Shown in pieces: positions 23,163 through 35,163 of a stretch of DNA of 64,000 nucleotides (position 1 is the stretch's first letter; every line of letters starts with the position of its first letter). Source of the stretch: Tragulus kanchil (Eukaryota; Chordata; Mammalia; Artiodactyla; Tragulidae). The position numbers were made by a program, and so were the translations under genes. The DNA lies in contig JAIOJX010000004.1 in the NCBI GenBank assembly GCA_022376925.1, forward strand, positions 171,521,501 through 171,585,500, read 5' to 3'. Under the pieces are notes generated by a model. It was not told where the DNA came from. It was given only the letters and a program-made list of their open reading frames with translations, and ran no database searches.

Positions 23163-23385
23163 ACGGGCCTCCCAGGCGGTGCTGGTGGAAAAGGACCCGC
23201 CAGCAAATACAGGAGACAGAAAGAGACAGGGTTTGGTCCCTGGGTGGGGAAGATTCCCTGCAGGAAAAAATGGCAGCCCACTCCAGTATGCTTGCCCGGA
23301 GAATCCCATGGACAGAGGAACCCAGCGGGCTAGAGTTCACAAGGTCGCAAAGAGTCAGACACAACTGAAGTGACTTAGCACGCGC
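23163..23385 (-). mobile_element. Bov-tA SINE, inverted
   Basis: Plus-strand reading shows the complement of Bov-tA: 'ggcctcccaggcggtgct', 'ggtccctgggtggggaaga', 'cccactccagtatgcttgcc', 'gagaatcccatggacagagg' and 'gtcgcaaagagtcagacaca'. It is well conserved, so relatively young. It is duplicated at 24259-24481. Confidence 0.93.
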
Positions 23386-24258
23386 CCATGGCCACCACTG
23401 CACCCCCGGGAAATGGGGTGCAGAGACACAACACACCAGCAGGTGGCAGCCTGGTAAGGGGTCGGGTCGGGGCGTGGACCCCGTCTGTCCAGAAGCCTCG
23501 GCCAAGGCTCACCCTGCGACGTCGGGCAGGAAGCCCTGAATCTCCAATTAATTAACATAATTATATACTGTAAACCTTGCTTTTTAGGCATTTCACATCC
23601 TAAGAGGGAACCTAAAATGCATTATTTATTCCTAACTGAGATCTGGATGTTTTTTCATAAGACTGTTAAAAATTCTGCTCCTAATGTAGTCACAGACTCA
23701 CTCAGTACTAAGCCCTCTAAAAACCTGCTTCCAAGGTGAGCATTCCCCAAACCACACTGGGTCAACACCGCTAGGCTGTGAGCAAACACCACGACAGCAG
23801 AAACACAGACGTGCTTCAGAGGAGACCAGCCAGTGGAGCTCGTGAGTCATCGCCTCCTTCAAGTGTAAGACCCAGTAAGAAAACACAGCTTAGAAGTTCC
23901 AGAATGCAAAACAGATGCCTGATTGGAATGGCTTATCAGACATCTGAAGAAACTGATTTCAGATCCTTATAAAAAAATTGCTATCATCCAGCATAACACT
24001 CATAAATGTTTAAAAATTGTGTCTCCTATTTATAAAACTTTATTTACTTTTGTTGTGTTTTGCAAATGTGCATGGCATCTTTCAAAGAAATTGTTCTTTG
24101 AGAAACATTTCAGCTGGGAATCTACTCAGAAAGTCTTAAGTGGGTAAAAGCCGACAATAGTTATTAATAATGAGTACAGCTGACTGCACTGAGTGGTGTC
24201 ACACCGGCCAGGCCCTCTGTCCTGTTTTAAACGCATTAACTCTACCGTGGCCACCACC

Positions 24259-24481
24259 ACGGGCCTCCCAGGCGGTGCTGGTGGAAAAGGACCCGCCAGC
24301 AAATACAGGAGACAGAAAGAGACAGGGTTTGGTCCCTGGGTGGGGAAGATTCCCTGCAGGAAAAAATGGCAGCCCACTCCAGTATGCTTGCCCGGAGAAT
24401 CCCATGGACAGAGGAACCCAGCGGGCTAGAGTTCACAAGGTCGCAAAGAGTCAGACACAACTGAAGTGACTTAGCACGCGC
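24259..24481 (-). mobile_element. Second copy of the 23163 Bov-tA
   Basis: Same sequence and flanks as 23163-23385. It is part of duplication 5 and not a separate insertion. Confidence 0.93.
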
Positions 24482-24600
24482 CCATGGCCACCACTGCACC
24501 CCCGGGAAATGGGGTGCAGAGACACAACACACCAGCAGGTGGCAGCCTGGTAAGGGGTCGGGTCGGGGCGTGGACCCCGTCTGTCCAGAAGCCTCGGCCA

Positions 24601-24949
24601 GGCCTCCGCACGCGGGCACGGCTCAGGGCCTGACGTGGCCTGACTCAGGTGCTGGGCTAGGGAAACACAGTGAACACCCTCCCGCCCTGCTGTCTGTTCA
24701 CAGTAAAAGTAAGTGAAAACAGGAAGGACATTGCAGGCCGGCATCTCACAGGAGAGCCGACCGGCTGGGGCCTCAGGAGCTGACGCCCGTGCATCCGGCA
24801 CAGCCTCACGGCCGTGTACACCACAGAGCAGGTCGGACCCCGGCCACCCGTCCCCCTGGCGCACGTCAGTCCCTCCGTGCAGAGAGAGCGGCACTCTCCC
24901 CCTCATTCGTCTGCTCCCTCCTCACGGCAAGCTTTCGTCCTTTGGTTTG
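24601..24949. other. Intron-type DNA, nothing recognised
   Basis: GC-rich sequence between duplication 5 and an L1 3' fragment. No exon, RNA or repeat family is recognised. Confidence 0.5.
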
Positions 24950-25110
24950 GAGGGTTATTCTATTGGGATATAATTCAAGTGTGCGATTCAGTGGGTTTTA
25001 GAACCTCCACAGGGTTAGGTGACTGTGGCTGCTATCTAATCCCAGGACATCTTCATCACTCTCAAAGCACTCTCCCCAGTAGCAGTCCGTCCCCTCCCTG
25101 CAGCCCCTCC
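24950..25110. mobile_element. Old L1M 3'-end fragment
   Basis: It matches the familiar L1M 3' region: 'attgggatataattcaagtg' (24964), 'gattcagtgggttttagaa' (24986), 'tgctatctaatcccaggaca' (25030), 'tcttcatcactctcaaagca' (25050) and 'ccagtagcagtccgtccc'. It continues less clearly into 25111-25240. Orientation is left open. Confidence 0.75.
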
Positions 25111-25420
25111 CAGCCCCAGCAGCCCCCAGGCTGAGTCCTGCCGGCCCCCACAATGTGCCGGCGCGGCCATCTGACGTCAGGGCCACCACAGGCCTGGCGG
25201 CCTCCCCTGTCTGGCTGCCCCACTGCACACGCCGTGTCTAGGCGTGACGGAGCCGTTCCCTCCTTTCTGCAGTCAAACGACACCTGCCGTGTGCATCGGC
25301 CACGCTGTCCATCGCCCGCCCCCACCACTGGACACCAGGCCATCCCCTCGCTGGGCGAAGGGACCACAGGTAACAGGTGCTCCTCGTCCCACACTCAGGA
25401 TCCTTGGGCACAGGGACAGG

Positions 25421-27669
25421 AAAGAACCAATGCTCTCAGGAAGCTGGTGGATTAAAGGGGGACACGACTTAAAAAATTAAAAATGGTAACACTTCAGTGA
25501 GCGTCACCCAGCTGACGGCGGGGGGTGTGTGTGCTCCCAGCCGGGCCCCGCAGGCAGACCCACACGGCCTCGGATGTGGACGTGGGACGAAGCCCGCTCA
25601 GGGCCGGCTCTGGGCTCCCATCAGCCCAGGGCGCCGCCCAACCGTCCCCCCGGGGAGCTGCAGGCCTCACTCTTGCACGGGCACCCCTCTGCCCGCCAGG
25701 CAAGCCGAGCGGGCACCCCGCCTCGGCACTCTGTCCAGGAGGCACGGTGCCCACAGCCCCGAGCACACCCGGACGGCGCGGGCCTGACTGTGGGCAGGCT
25801 CTCCTCCACCGGGCCACAGGTGGGAAACCGCGCTCCCGGGGCTGCCCGCCCTGCGCAGCCAGGGCCCCGCACCAGGGCCCGCCGGTCACGATGCCCTTCC
25901 TGTGCAAGGTCGAGTCCACAGACAGGAGTGCACGCGGCCTCCTCGGGGCGGAGACCTCCTCGCTGGGAGAGCAGCTGTGACGGGACGGAGTCCGCGTCCC
26001 CTGAGCCAGAGGAGAGCCGGCTGTCTGCCCGGGGTCTCGGGGCGCCGAGTCGATGACGACCCGCAGGCTCCTGGGGGCGGCCTCCTCCACATACTCGCTT
26101 GCAGGGGCCGTCAAAGCATCGCGACGCCCCTCCGCCGCGAGGCCTCGGCTCCTCTCCCGGGTCACAGAAGAGGCGGGGAGGGGCGCGCGGAGGCGGGTGG
26201 GCGCCTCAGGGGGTTCTTCCTCGTCTGCTTAGTTGGCTTATTATTTTATCCCCGGAAACGGCGGCCTATTCCAGGTGTCACTCTTCACGACAGGCCATTT
26301 GTTAATCTCCGACGTGATGAAGTAATGACATTTAACTCAGCCCCCACGCCCATCAGTCTTCCACAAGCCGAGAGAATTGGAGTGACCGCCACGGTCAGCA
26401 TGAGATAGATACCCTCCTGCCGGAGAAGGCGTCCCCAGCACAGGGGGCCCTGGGAACAGCACAGAAGATTCCAGAAGCCCCGGGATGGGGCTGCAGAGGC
26501 AGAGCTGGAGGGCAGAGCAGACAGCACGGCTGCCCTGGTGAGTGAAAGAACCAATGCTCTCAGGAAGCTGGTGGATTAAAGGGGACACGACTTAAAAATT
26601 AAAAATGGTAACACTTCAGTGGCGTCACCCAGCTGACGGGGGGTGTGTGCTCCCAGCCGGGCCCCGCAGGCAGACCCACACGGCCTCGGATGTGGACGTG
26701 GGACGAAGCCCGCTCAGGGCCGGCTCTGGGCTCCCATCAGCCCAGGGCGCCGCCCAACCGTCCCCCCGGGGAGCTGCAGGCCTCACTCTTGCACGGGCAC
26801 CCCTCTGCCCGCCAGGCAAGCCGAGCGGGCACCCCGCCTCGGCACTCTGTCCAGGAGGCACGGTGCCCACAGCCCCGAGCACACCCGGACGGCGCGGGCC
26901 TGACTGTGGGCAGGCTCTCCTCCACCGGGCCACAGGTGGGAAACCGCGCTCCCGGGGCTGCCCGCCCTGCGCAGCCAGGGCCCCGCACCAGGGCCCGCCG
27001 GTCACGATGCCCTTCCTGTGCAAGGTCGAGTCCACAGACAGGAGTGCACGCGGCCTCCTCGGGGCGGAGACCTCCTCGCTGGGAGAGCAGCTGTGACGGG
27101 ACGGAGTCCGCGTCCCCTGAGCCAGAGGAGAGCCGGCTGTCTGCCCGGGGTCTCGGGGCGCCGAGTCGATGACGACCCGCAGGCTCCTGGGGGCGGCCTC
27201 CTCCACATACTCGCTTGCAGGGGCCGTCAAAGCATCGCGACGCCCCTCCGCCGCGAGGCCTCGGCTCCTCTCCCGGGTCACAGAAGAGGCGGGGAGGGGG
27301 CGGCGCGGGAGGCGGGTGGGCGCCTCGGTGGTTCTTCCTCGTCTGCTTAGTTGGCTTATTATTTTATCCCCGGAAACGGCGGCGGCCTATTCCAGGTGTC
27401 ACTCTTCACGACAGGCCATTTGTTAATCTCCGACGTGATGAAGTAATGACATTTAACTCAGCCCCCACGCCCATCAGTCTTCCACAAGCCGAGAGAATTG
27501 GAGTGACCGCCACGGTCAGCATGAGATAGATACCCTCCTGCCGGAGAAGGCGTCCCCAGCACAGGGGGCCCTGGGAACAGCACAGAAGATTCCAGAAGCC
27601 CCGGGATGGGGCTGCAGAGGCAGAGCTGGAGGGCAGAGCAGACAGCACGGCGGCTGCCCTGGTGAGTGA
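25421..27669 (+). repeat. Direct duplication 6 (unit 1124 bp)
   Basis: Bases 25421-26544 recur at 26545-27669 with no filler and a shared 'gtgagtga'. Within its first 110 bp, copy 2 lacks bases in several runs (compare 25455-25530 with 26579-26650). In its last third, copy 1 lacks GGC-type bases (26180-26270 and 26529 versus 27300-27385 and 27650). In both cases the losses lie on the junction side. No repeat family or exon is recognised inside. Confidence 0.95.
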
Positions 27670-28882
27670 CGGGGCGCTGGGGGCTCTGGGGGCTGGCGGA
27701 CCAAACGCCAGCAGAGGAGCAGGTGTGGCAAGGCTCTGTGTGCAGAGGTTGGGTGCTGGTCACCCTGTGAGTCCACACCGCGGCCAGGCGCCTGCACTCA
27801 GGGTCAAGGCCAGCTCACCCCAGGGGTGCGCACCTGCCCCCAGAGCTTGCTCGCCGCCCTTACGGCTGGAAGAGGGTGTCGGGAGGGTCGGAGAGGCGCT
27901 GTCCAGGGTACACAGGCCCAAGGGGACTCAGTGACCGCTGAGAATCCAGAAGAAGGGCCGGTCGGCGGGGACCACAGACAGCGGGCACGGGCGAGGCGCC
28001 CCGGCCGCCCCAGGTGCAGGGGGAGAGACGGGAGGACCCAGGGGGCACCTGATGGACTCACAGGAACAGCGAGCCGACAGCCTGACCCTCGGCCGACGGA
28101 CGAGGGGCCTGCGTGGCAGCGGCCGCGTCCCAGCAGTGCCCTGGGGGCCGCTCGGGCCCTGGGCGGGGTGGACATTCTGACCCAACCTGCGACGATGCTG
28201 CACACAAGGTGGGACCCCCAGGACTGCAGGGGGCCAACACAGCCTCCCCGACTCCAGGCAGGGCTGACGCCCCCACCCCTGGGATCCAGGACGCTTGGGG
28301 CCACTGTGGACTCGGTAAAGCAGCCTTTATGATGAACACGTTACTTAAAGTAACAGAATGTAAACCAAACGGTTCCATCAAAACCCGGGCTAGACTCTAT
28401 GTCTTGTATCTCTTAGTCACCATGAACACTGAAGCTGGCGTGGGTCCCACTGTCTCGAAGCTGCACCCAGCCCTCCTCCCACGTGGTCCGCACACCTCCC
28501 TTCAGGACCAGGCCCTGGGGACCCCGAGCCGAGGAAGCATCTCTCACCCCAGAGAGCCCTCGGAGGGCCATGGAGGACAGGAGCGCAGGCTAACCCTCAG
28601 GGAGGCGGAAAGGGCACTGACCGCCACAGTTCCGGCAGAAGATCCGCCGTCCCCAGTGGACCACAAGCGAACACGAGGATGCAGAAGGTAAAGACAGACA
28701 TATAACTAACAGTCAGAGCTCACTTCTCTTCTTAGGTCACAGACAAGCTCTAGCGGGTGGTGCGAATAAATTCTTTGGAAATGCTGTCTTTGTCATATGA
28801 TTGTTTAAAAAGCAATCTTAAGAAGAACGCCAGCTTTATCAACAGCTCCCTTTCTATGGAAAACTTCAGCAGGTCAGACGCG
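27670..28882. other. Intron-type DNA, nothing recognised
   Basis: GC-rich to 28310, then mixed composition. No splice-flanked exon, RNA or named repeat is recognised. Confidence 0.5.
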
Positions 28883-31080
28883 ACACAAGAACACGGCTCG
28901 GTCGGCGCCGCCGAGAACTGCGGGTGCCCAGGTGTGGCGGGAGACCGTCACCCTCTCCTTTCCAGGGAAAGGTAGAGGAAGACGAGGCCGTCCATCTCCA
29001 CGACGCAGGTATCAAGCCATAGGGGGGAACGTCATGGAAGCCGCAAAGAGAGTTTAAGTAAAGTCTTTCTTTTCCACAGATAAACAGCCCCAGGGGAGAA
29101 GTTCCCCATGGGGGTGGCACCGCCCCTGCAAACCCTCAGAAGCTCCCGGGGTCGGGGTCAGGAAGATTAGGCTGCAGGAATCTGCTGGCTTTGGGGGTGG
29201 GGCAGTGGTGCCAGCCGTCCTCCCACCAGACAGGACCGGTGCATGGACAGGTGGGCAGGGAACGATTAGAAAAAGACGGGAGAGGCTCGTAAGGAGAAAA
29301 CCACACAGGGATGTATGGGCTGCTTTGAAATATCCAAATATCTGTCTTAGGTAAACAAAGAGCAGGAACTTCCTGTCCACGCTTCTGTCGAGAAGACTGA
29401 AAGGGTCAGAGGAAAAGAGCAGGCAGGTGGATGCGTTCGAAATCCCAGACCACCGACAAGGAGGCCCTCAGGACATGGCCACTCCCAGCAGACAGACAGA
29501 CAGACGGTGTTTCTCCTGAGCTTCCGCAGCGTGTCCTCGGTGCTGGCACCCATCTCACCTGAAGACACGCGCTGGGGAGAGCCCCGCGCCCGGCAGACAC
29601 GGGCCTGCGGGCAGGGACGGTGCGGGGAGTCGGAGCTTGTCCCCCAGGCAGGGGGCCGCGCGGGGCCAGGCCGGGCCCTGGGGCCTCCGACCCCACAGGA
29701 GAGGCGGGAAGGCCCCAGTCACCGACTCCCAGCGCAGCGACAACTCGGAGAGGCAGGACCTCCTACAGAAGCGCCACAGGCCCCGCCCACTCCTCCTTCA
29801 GGCCGCAGGAGAGCCTGTCTCCATCAGCAGCTCACGCGCTGAGGCCTCCTGGGCACGACCCCCATGCCCAGCCTCTGCTTCCAGAGACCCCGGCGAGGGC
29901 AAGGCACGGGCAAGGCTGGGAGCACAGCCTAGAGCCCCACTCAAGGCGACCGGGCTCCCGCGGTGGGCTTCTCCTCGAGGTAAAGTCAGCGCACACAAGA
30001 ACACGGTCGTCGGGGGGTGGGCCCAGGTGTGGCGGGAGACCGTCACCCTCTCCTTTCCAGGGAAAGGTAGAGGAAGACGAGGCCGTCCATCTCCACGACG
30101 CAGGTATCAAGCCATAGGGGGGAACGTCATGGAAGCCGCAAAGAGAGTTTAAGTAAAGTCTTTCTTTTCCACAGATAAACAGCCCCAGGGGAGAAGTTCC
30201 CCATGGGGGTGGCACCGCCCCTGCAAACCCTCAGAAGCTCCCGGGGTCGGGGTCAGGAAGATTAGGCTGCAGGAATCTGCTGGCTTTGGGGGTGGGGCAG
30301 TGGTGCCAGCCGTCCTCCCACCAGACAGGACCGGTGCATGGACAGGTGGGCAGGGAACGATTAGAAAAAGACGGGAGAGGCTCGTAAGGAGAAAACCACA
30401 CAGGGATGTATGGGCTGCTTTGAAATATCCAAATATCTGTCTTAGGTAAACAAAGAGCAGGAACTTCCTGTCCACGCTTCTGTCGAGAAGACTGAAAGGG
30501 TCAGAGGAAAAGAGCAGGCAGGTGGATGCGTTCGAAATCCCAGACCACCGACAAGGAGGCCCTCAGGACATGGCCACTCCCAGCAGACAGACAGACAGAC
30601 GGTGTTTCTCCTGAGCTTCCGCAGCGTGTCCTCGGTGCTGGCACCCATCTCACCTGAAGACACGCGCTGGGGAGAGCCCCGCGCCCGGCAGACACGGGCC
30701 TGCGGGCAGGGACGGTGCGGGGAGTCGGAGCTTGTCCCCCAGGCAGGGGGCCGCGCGGGGCCAGGCCGGGCCCTGGGGCCTCCGACCCCACAGGAGAGGC
30801 GGGAAGGCCCCAGTCACCGACTCCCAGCGCAGCGACAACTCGGAGAGGCAGGACCTCCTACAGAAGCGCCACAGGCCCCGCCCACTCCTCCTTCAGGCCG
30901 CAGGAGAGCCTGTCTCCATCAGCAGCTCACGCGCTGAGGCCTCCTGGGCACGACCCCCATGCCCAGCCTCTGCTTCCAGAGACCCCGGCGAGGGCAAGGC
31001 ACGGGCAAGGCTGGGAGCACAGCCTAGAGCCCCACTCAAGGCGACCGGGCTCCCGCGGTGGGCTTCTCCCTCGAGGTAAA
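28883..31080 (+). repeat. Direct duplication 7 (unit ~1110 bp)
   Basis: Bases 28883-29992 recur at 29993-31080. The copies differ at the head: 28899-28930 has about 15 bp more than 30007-30025. At the tail, copy 1 lacks a C near 29972. A short CAGA tetranucleotide run (29490-29505) is present in both. No exon or named repeat is recognised inside. Confidence 0.95.
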
Positions 31081-32937
31081 CTCAACAGGGCGGCTCGCGG
31101 ACCGGAAAGGGGAACCAGCTCAAACGTAAACACCAGCGACAAGGGCTGGACAGCGGCCTCCCACGGCAAAAGCTTCAGGAGGCGAGCCGGCCTGCTGGGG
31201 GCCCGAGACGGCGGAGAGGAACCACCGCGAGTGTGGGGACCACGTCCATCACCACGCACCAGCCCTGCGCTAAACCTCTGCGCATAATCAGGACTGGTGA
31301 TGAGAAACAGTCCCTTCTTTATCAGCAAGCTGGAGCCACTCTACGGTCTAATCTCCACATCGCCCGACTCAGGCTTTAAATCTGAAACCCTGACACTTGG
31401 GTGATGGAGACTCCGGCCCCTAATTACACAGATCCAGGCTCCCGCGTTGGGAGAAGTCCTGCTTTGACGAGAGAGGCATCTCAGCTCAAGACCATAAATT
31501 CATGAAACTCCTTGGCCCGGCACAAACGATGATCAGAACGGCTGAGCAGTAGGAACGTTTCATTCTAATATAAATAATATATAACCAGCTCAAGGTTATG
31601 GCTCACATGCCGTCACGAGTGCCCCAATCCTGCAGTGGGGTGGGAGACCTGCAGTCACAGCTGCAGGCAGAGGGCGGGCGGGCGGGCCGTCAGCAGGCCA
31701 GGCTCTGAGTCAAGGACAGAGCAGGGTGACGTGTGCCCTCCGGGTCAGGCAGCATCCGACCACGTCCAGCTGTCCTAAGGGGACCCCGACGATGAGGAGC
31801 GACATCTCACCACCAGCAGGGCTCTGTTCCATGGTGTGCGGACTGAGCAAAAGCATGAAGGGAAACTTCTCTGTCCTCGGCGACCCTTGTTTTTATAATG
31901 ATGTTGTTATAGAAGCAATGTTTAGTCTCATCACAGTCTTCTGGCTTGGCCGGATCGTCTTGGTTTTCATAACGCTGTGAGTGGAGGTTCAGGTGATGGA
32001 GCTGTCACGGGCTTAAATGCTAACTGATTCTCTTAACGTGTATCAAGCACTTGGTGGTGCAAGAAGGTATGAGGATGAGAAACGGGGGAGATGCAACAGA
32101 ACCACCTGCAGAGCCTGGAGGAGGGGGGCCCCACGCACGCGGCCACCCGCCCACGCGCTGACTCTACTGCTCTCGGTTTATTGGTCTCATTTATTGATGA
32201 TATCTGTCGACCTGGTTCATTTCTAGGGGATACACTTCACACGGACACGTCTACAAATAGAGAAACGGCGCGTGGCGCGTGAGCGGCGACGGGGGACAGA
32301 CACGGCCGGTTCAGAGGAGCTGCGAGGGCCGCGGGGCGGCGTGAGCCTCTGGCCTGGGCCTGGGAGGAGCGAGGGGAACGAAGGCGACAGGAGGGAGGGG
32401 CCGCGGAGGCAGCGCTGGCAGCTGCGGGGACGTCCGCGCGGCCCGGCAGGACAGCGGTCCCGAGGCTCCTGGGCGCCGTGGAGAGACCTGCGCATGAGGG
32501 CGGCCCAGGCGGGGTGAGGGCTGGGGACAGCGCTGCGGGCAGAAGAGGTGCTCCCGACCACCGCCTGCGAACGCAACCCCACCGAGCACGCCTGAGAGGC
32601 CAGGCCCCGCCGTGGACACCACCGCCCCCCTGAGTGAAGCCGCTGCCAGAGAAGAGAGCAGCCCAGGCCGCGAAGTGCCAGGCGCCGGACCCCCGCAGTG
32701 AGGACAGCGGCGGGCCAGCACGTGTCACAGCTGCGTCCCGCCTACCGCTGGACCCGAGTGTCCGTCCCCCGCGGCAGTAAGAGCTCCCTGCGAGCAGGGC
32801 CGTGCCGACCACACTGCCCGGGTCCTCGGCCCCTCCACCCGCACACGGCAGACCCCCCCGACCACCCACCCAGCGCACGAACCAGCCGCCTGCCGCCAAG
32901 GAGCTGACGGCCCAGGAGGAGGAGCCGCATCGACAGC
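31081..32937. other. Intron-type DNA; CpG-dense at 32270-32600
   Basis: The first 900 bp are mixed to AT-rich, with a short GGGC run near 31673-31688. 32270-32600 is very G+C- and CpG-rich. No exon, RNA or named repeat is recognised. The long minus-strand open frame across 32237-33061 runs into an ART2A element and is not credible as a protein. Confidence 0.5.
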
Positions 32938-32954
32938 CTGGACCTAGAACACCG

Positions 32955-33276
32955 CCCAGACTGTGCCAGCGGGCTCTGCCAAGACGAGCAAAGACTCCCC
33001 GTTTCTGGTTAAGGGAAATACCCAACTGACTGCTGACTTTAAGCTCCAGTGCTTTGGCCACCTGACGGGAAGAGCCGACTCACTGGCAGGGACCCTGATG
33101 CTGGGAAAGACAGGGCAGGAGGAGAGGGGGCGACAGAGGACGCGACGGCTGGATGGCATCACCGACTCAGTGGACATGAGTCGGACCAAACTCTGGGAGA
33201 CGGTGAAGGACAGGGGAGCCTGGCGGGCTGCAGTCCACGGGGTGACGAAGAGTCAAACACGACTAAGGGACTGAAC
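32955..33276 (-). mobile_element. ART2A element, inverted
   Basis: Plus-strand reading shows the complement of ART2A: 'ctttaagctccagtgctttg' (33040), 'ccgactcactggcagggacc', 'tggatggcatcaccgactca' (33152) and 'aagagtcaaacacgactaag'. It is duplicated at 34048-34369. Confidence 0.9.
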
Positions 33277-34047
33277 AACAGCTTGCTTCCACGAATGACA
33301 GTGCGGCAGGTCAGTGGAGGCAAAACTCATTCACGCTGAAGCAAGTGTAAGTATTCTTCCAAACGAGCTCAGACGGCTCCAGTGGCGCCTCCCCACAGGA
33401 GCTCGGCGCCCGAGCAGAAGGCCAGTCTCCTCCGACACGGAGGCTCCCTGAGTGGCCGCAGTGACCTCGCTCTGAGCATCAGAGGCCGGGCACACGCGGC
33501 CTTGCTGGCGGTCACACAGATCTCCAGACGCGCGACGGTCGTGAGAGAGCACGGGGGCCTGGACCGCTCATCCGCCCGCACGGGACGAACCTGCCACGCC
33601 TCCGCACGGCACTGAAGGGTCCGAGCCTCAGCACCCCTCACGAGGAGAGGGTGGACGGCTTTGCGGGAAGACCTTCTGAAGCCGTGTCTCCAAGCAGAAG
33701 CAGATTCTGCCGAGAGGCCCATCTTCCGGGAGGCGGACGGCAGTCATTCATACAGAGAGTGAGCTTTCTAGAGTCATGATCATCTGATAAATGCAAATTG
33801 ATCATAAATCAATCCACTCAATTGATTTACTCCCTTTATCTAATTAAGTCAAAAATAATTCTTCAAAGGATACACGGGGCTTTAAATCCATCAGAAAAAT
33901 GCTCACTCACTCAAATCATTACCAGTGAAGCCAGATGGAAAGAAAGGATGACCAACACGAGACCCTGCCTATTCCTAAAGGTCTGGGTGGACCTCCTTCA
34001 GAAGAAGGTGGATGAAAGCGTGCAGGTGGGCTGGACCTAGAACACCG

Positions 34048-34369
34048 CCCAGACTGTGCCAGCGGGCTCTGCCAAGACGAGCAAAGACTCCCCGTTTCTG
34101 GTTAAGGGAAATACCCAACTGACTGCTGACTTTAAGCTCCAGTGCTTTGGCCACCTGACGGGAAGAGCCGACTCACTGGCAGGGACCCTGATGCTGGGAA
34201 AGACAGGGCAGGAGGAGAGGGGGCGACAGAGGACGCGACGGCTGGATGGCATCACCGACTCAGTGGACATGAGTCGGACCAAACTCTGGGAGACGGTGAA
34301 GGACAGGGGAGCCTGGCGGGCTGCAGTCCACGGGGTGACGAAGAGTCAAACACGACTAAGGGACTGAAC
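34048..34369 (-). mobile_element. Second copy of the 32955 ART2A
   Basis: Same sequence as 32955-33276. It belongs to duplication 8. Confidence 0.9.
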
Positions 34370-35163
34370 AACAGCTTGCTTCCACGAATGACAGTGCGGC
34401 AGGTCAGTGGAGGCAAAACTCATTCACGCTGAAGCAAGTGTAAGTATTCTTCCAAACGAGCTCAGACGGCTCCAGTGGCGCCTCCCCACAGGAGCTCGGC
34501 GCCCGAGCAGAAGGCCAGTCTCCTCCGACACGGAGGCTCCCTGAGTGGCCGCAGTGACCTCGCTCTGAGCATCAGAGGCCGGGCACACGCGGCCTTGCTG
34601 GCGGTCACACAGATCTCCAGACGCGCGACGGTCGTGAGAGAGCACGGGGGCCTGGACCGCTCATCCGCCCGCACGGGACGAACCTGCCACGCCTCCGCAC
34701 GGCACTGAAGGGTCCGAGCCCCTCAGCACCCCTCACGAGCAGAGGAGTGGACGGCTTTGCGGGAAGACCTTCTGAAGCCGTGTCTCCAAGCAGAAGCAGA
34801 TTCTGCCGAGAGGCCCATCTTCCGGGAGGCGGACGGCAGTCATTCATACAGAGAGTGAGCTTTCTAGAGTCATGATCATCTGATAAATGCAAATTGATCA
34901 TAAATCAATCCACTCAATTGATTTACTCCCTTTATCTAATTAAGTCAAAAATAATTCTTCAAAGGATACACGGGGCTTTAAATCCATCAGAAAAATGCTC
35001 ACTCACTCAAATCATTACCAGTGAAGCCAGATGGAAAGAAAGGATGACCAACACGAGACCCTGCCTATTCCTAAAGGTCTGGGTGGACCTCCTTCAGAAG
35101 AAGGTGGATGAAAGCGTGCAGGTGCGGCACTGGGGCAGAACATCACCCCTGGAGGGGCATGCA

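Larger units (their letters stand above)
22445..24600 (+). repeat. Direct duplication 5 (1060-bp copies)
   Basis: Bases 22445-23504 recur at 23541-24600. By eye the copies are identical, of the same length, and separated by 36 bp (23505-23540) that match neither flank obviously. The unit is an AT-rich segment plus an inverted Bov-tA. It begins about 180 bp upstream, in transcript terms, of the TBC1D22A exon. Confidence 0.95.
32938..35124 (+). repeat. Direct duplication 8 (unit 1093 bp)
   Basis: Bases 32938-34030 recur at 34031-35124 without filler. The copies match apart from a stretch near 33624-33652 (copy 1), which is shorter than its counterpart at 34717-34748 (copy 2). The unit carries an inverted ART2A and an AT-rich tail. 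Confidence 0.95.
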
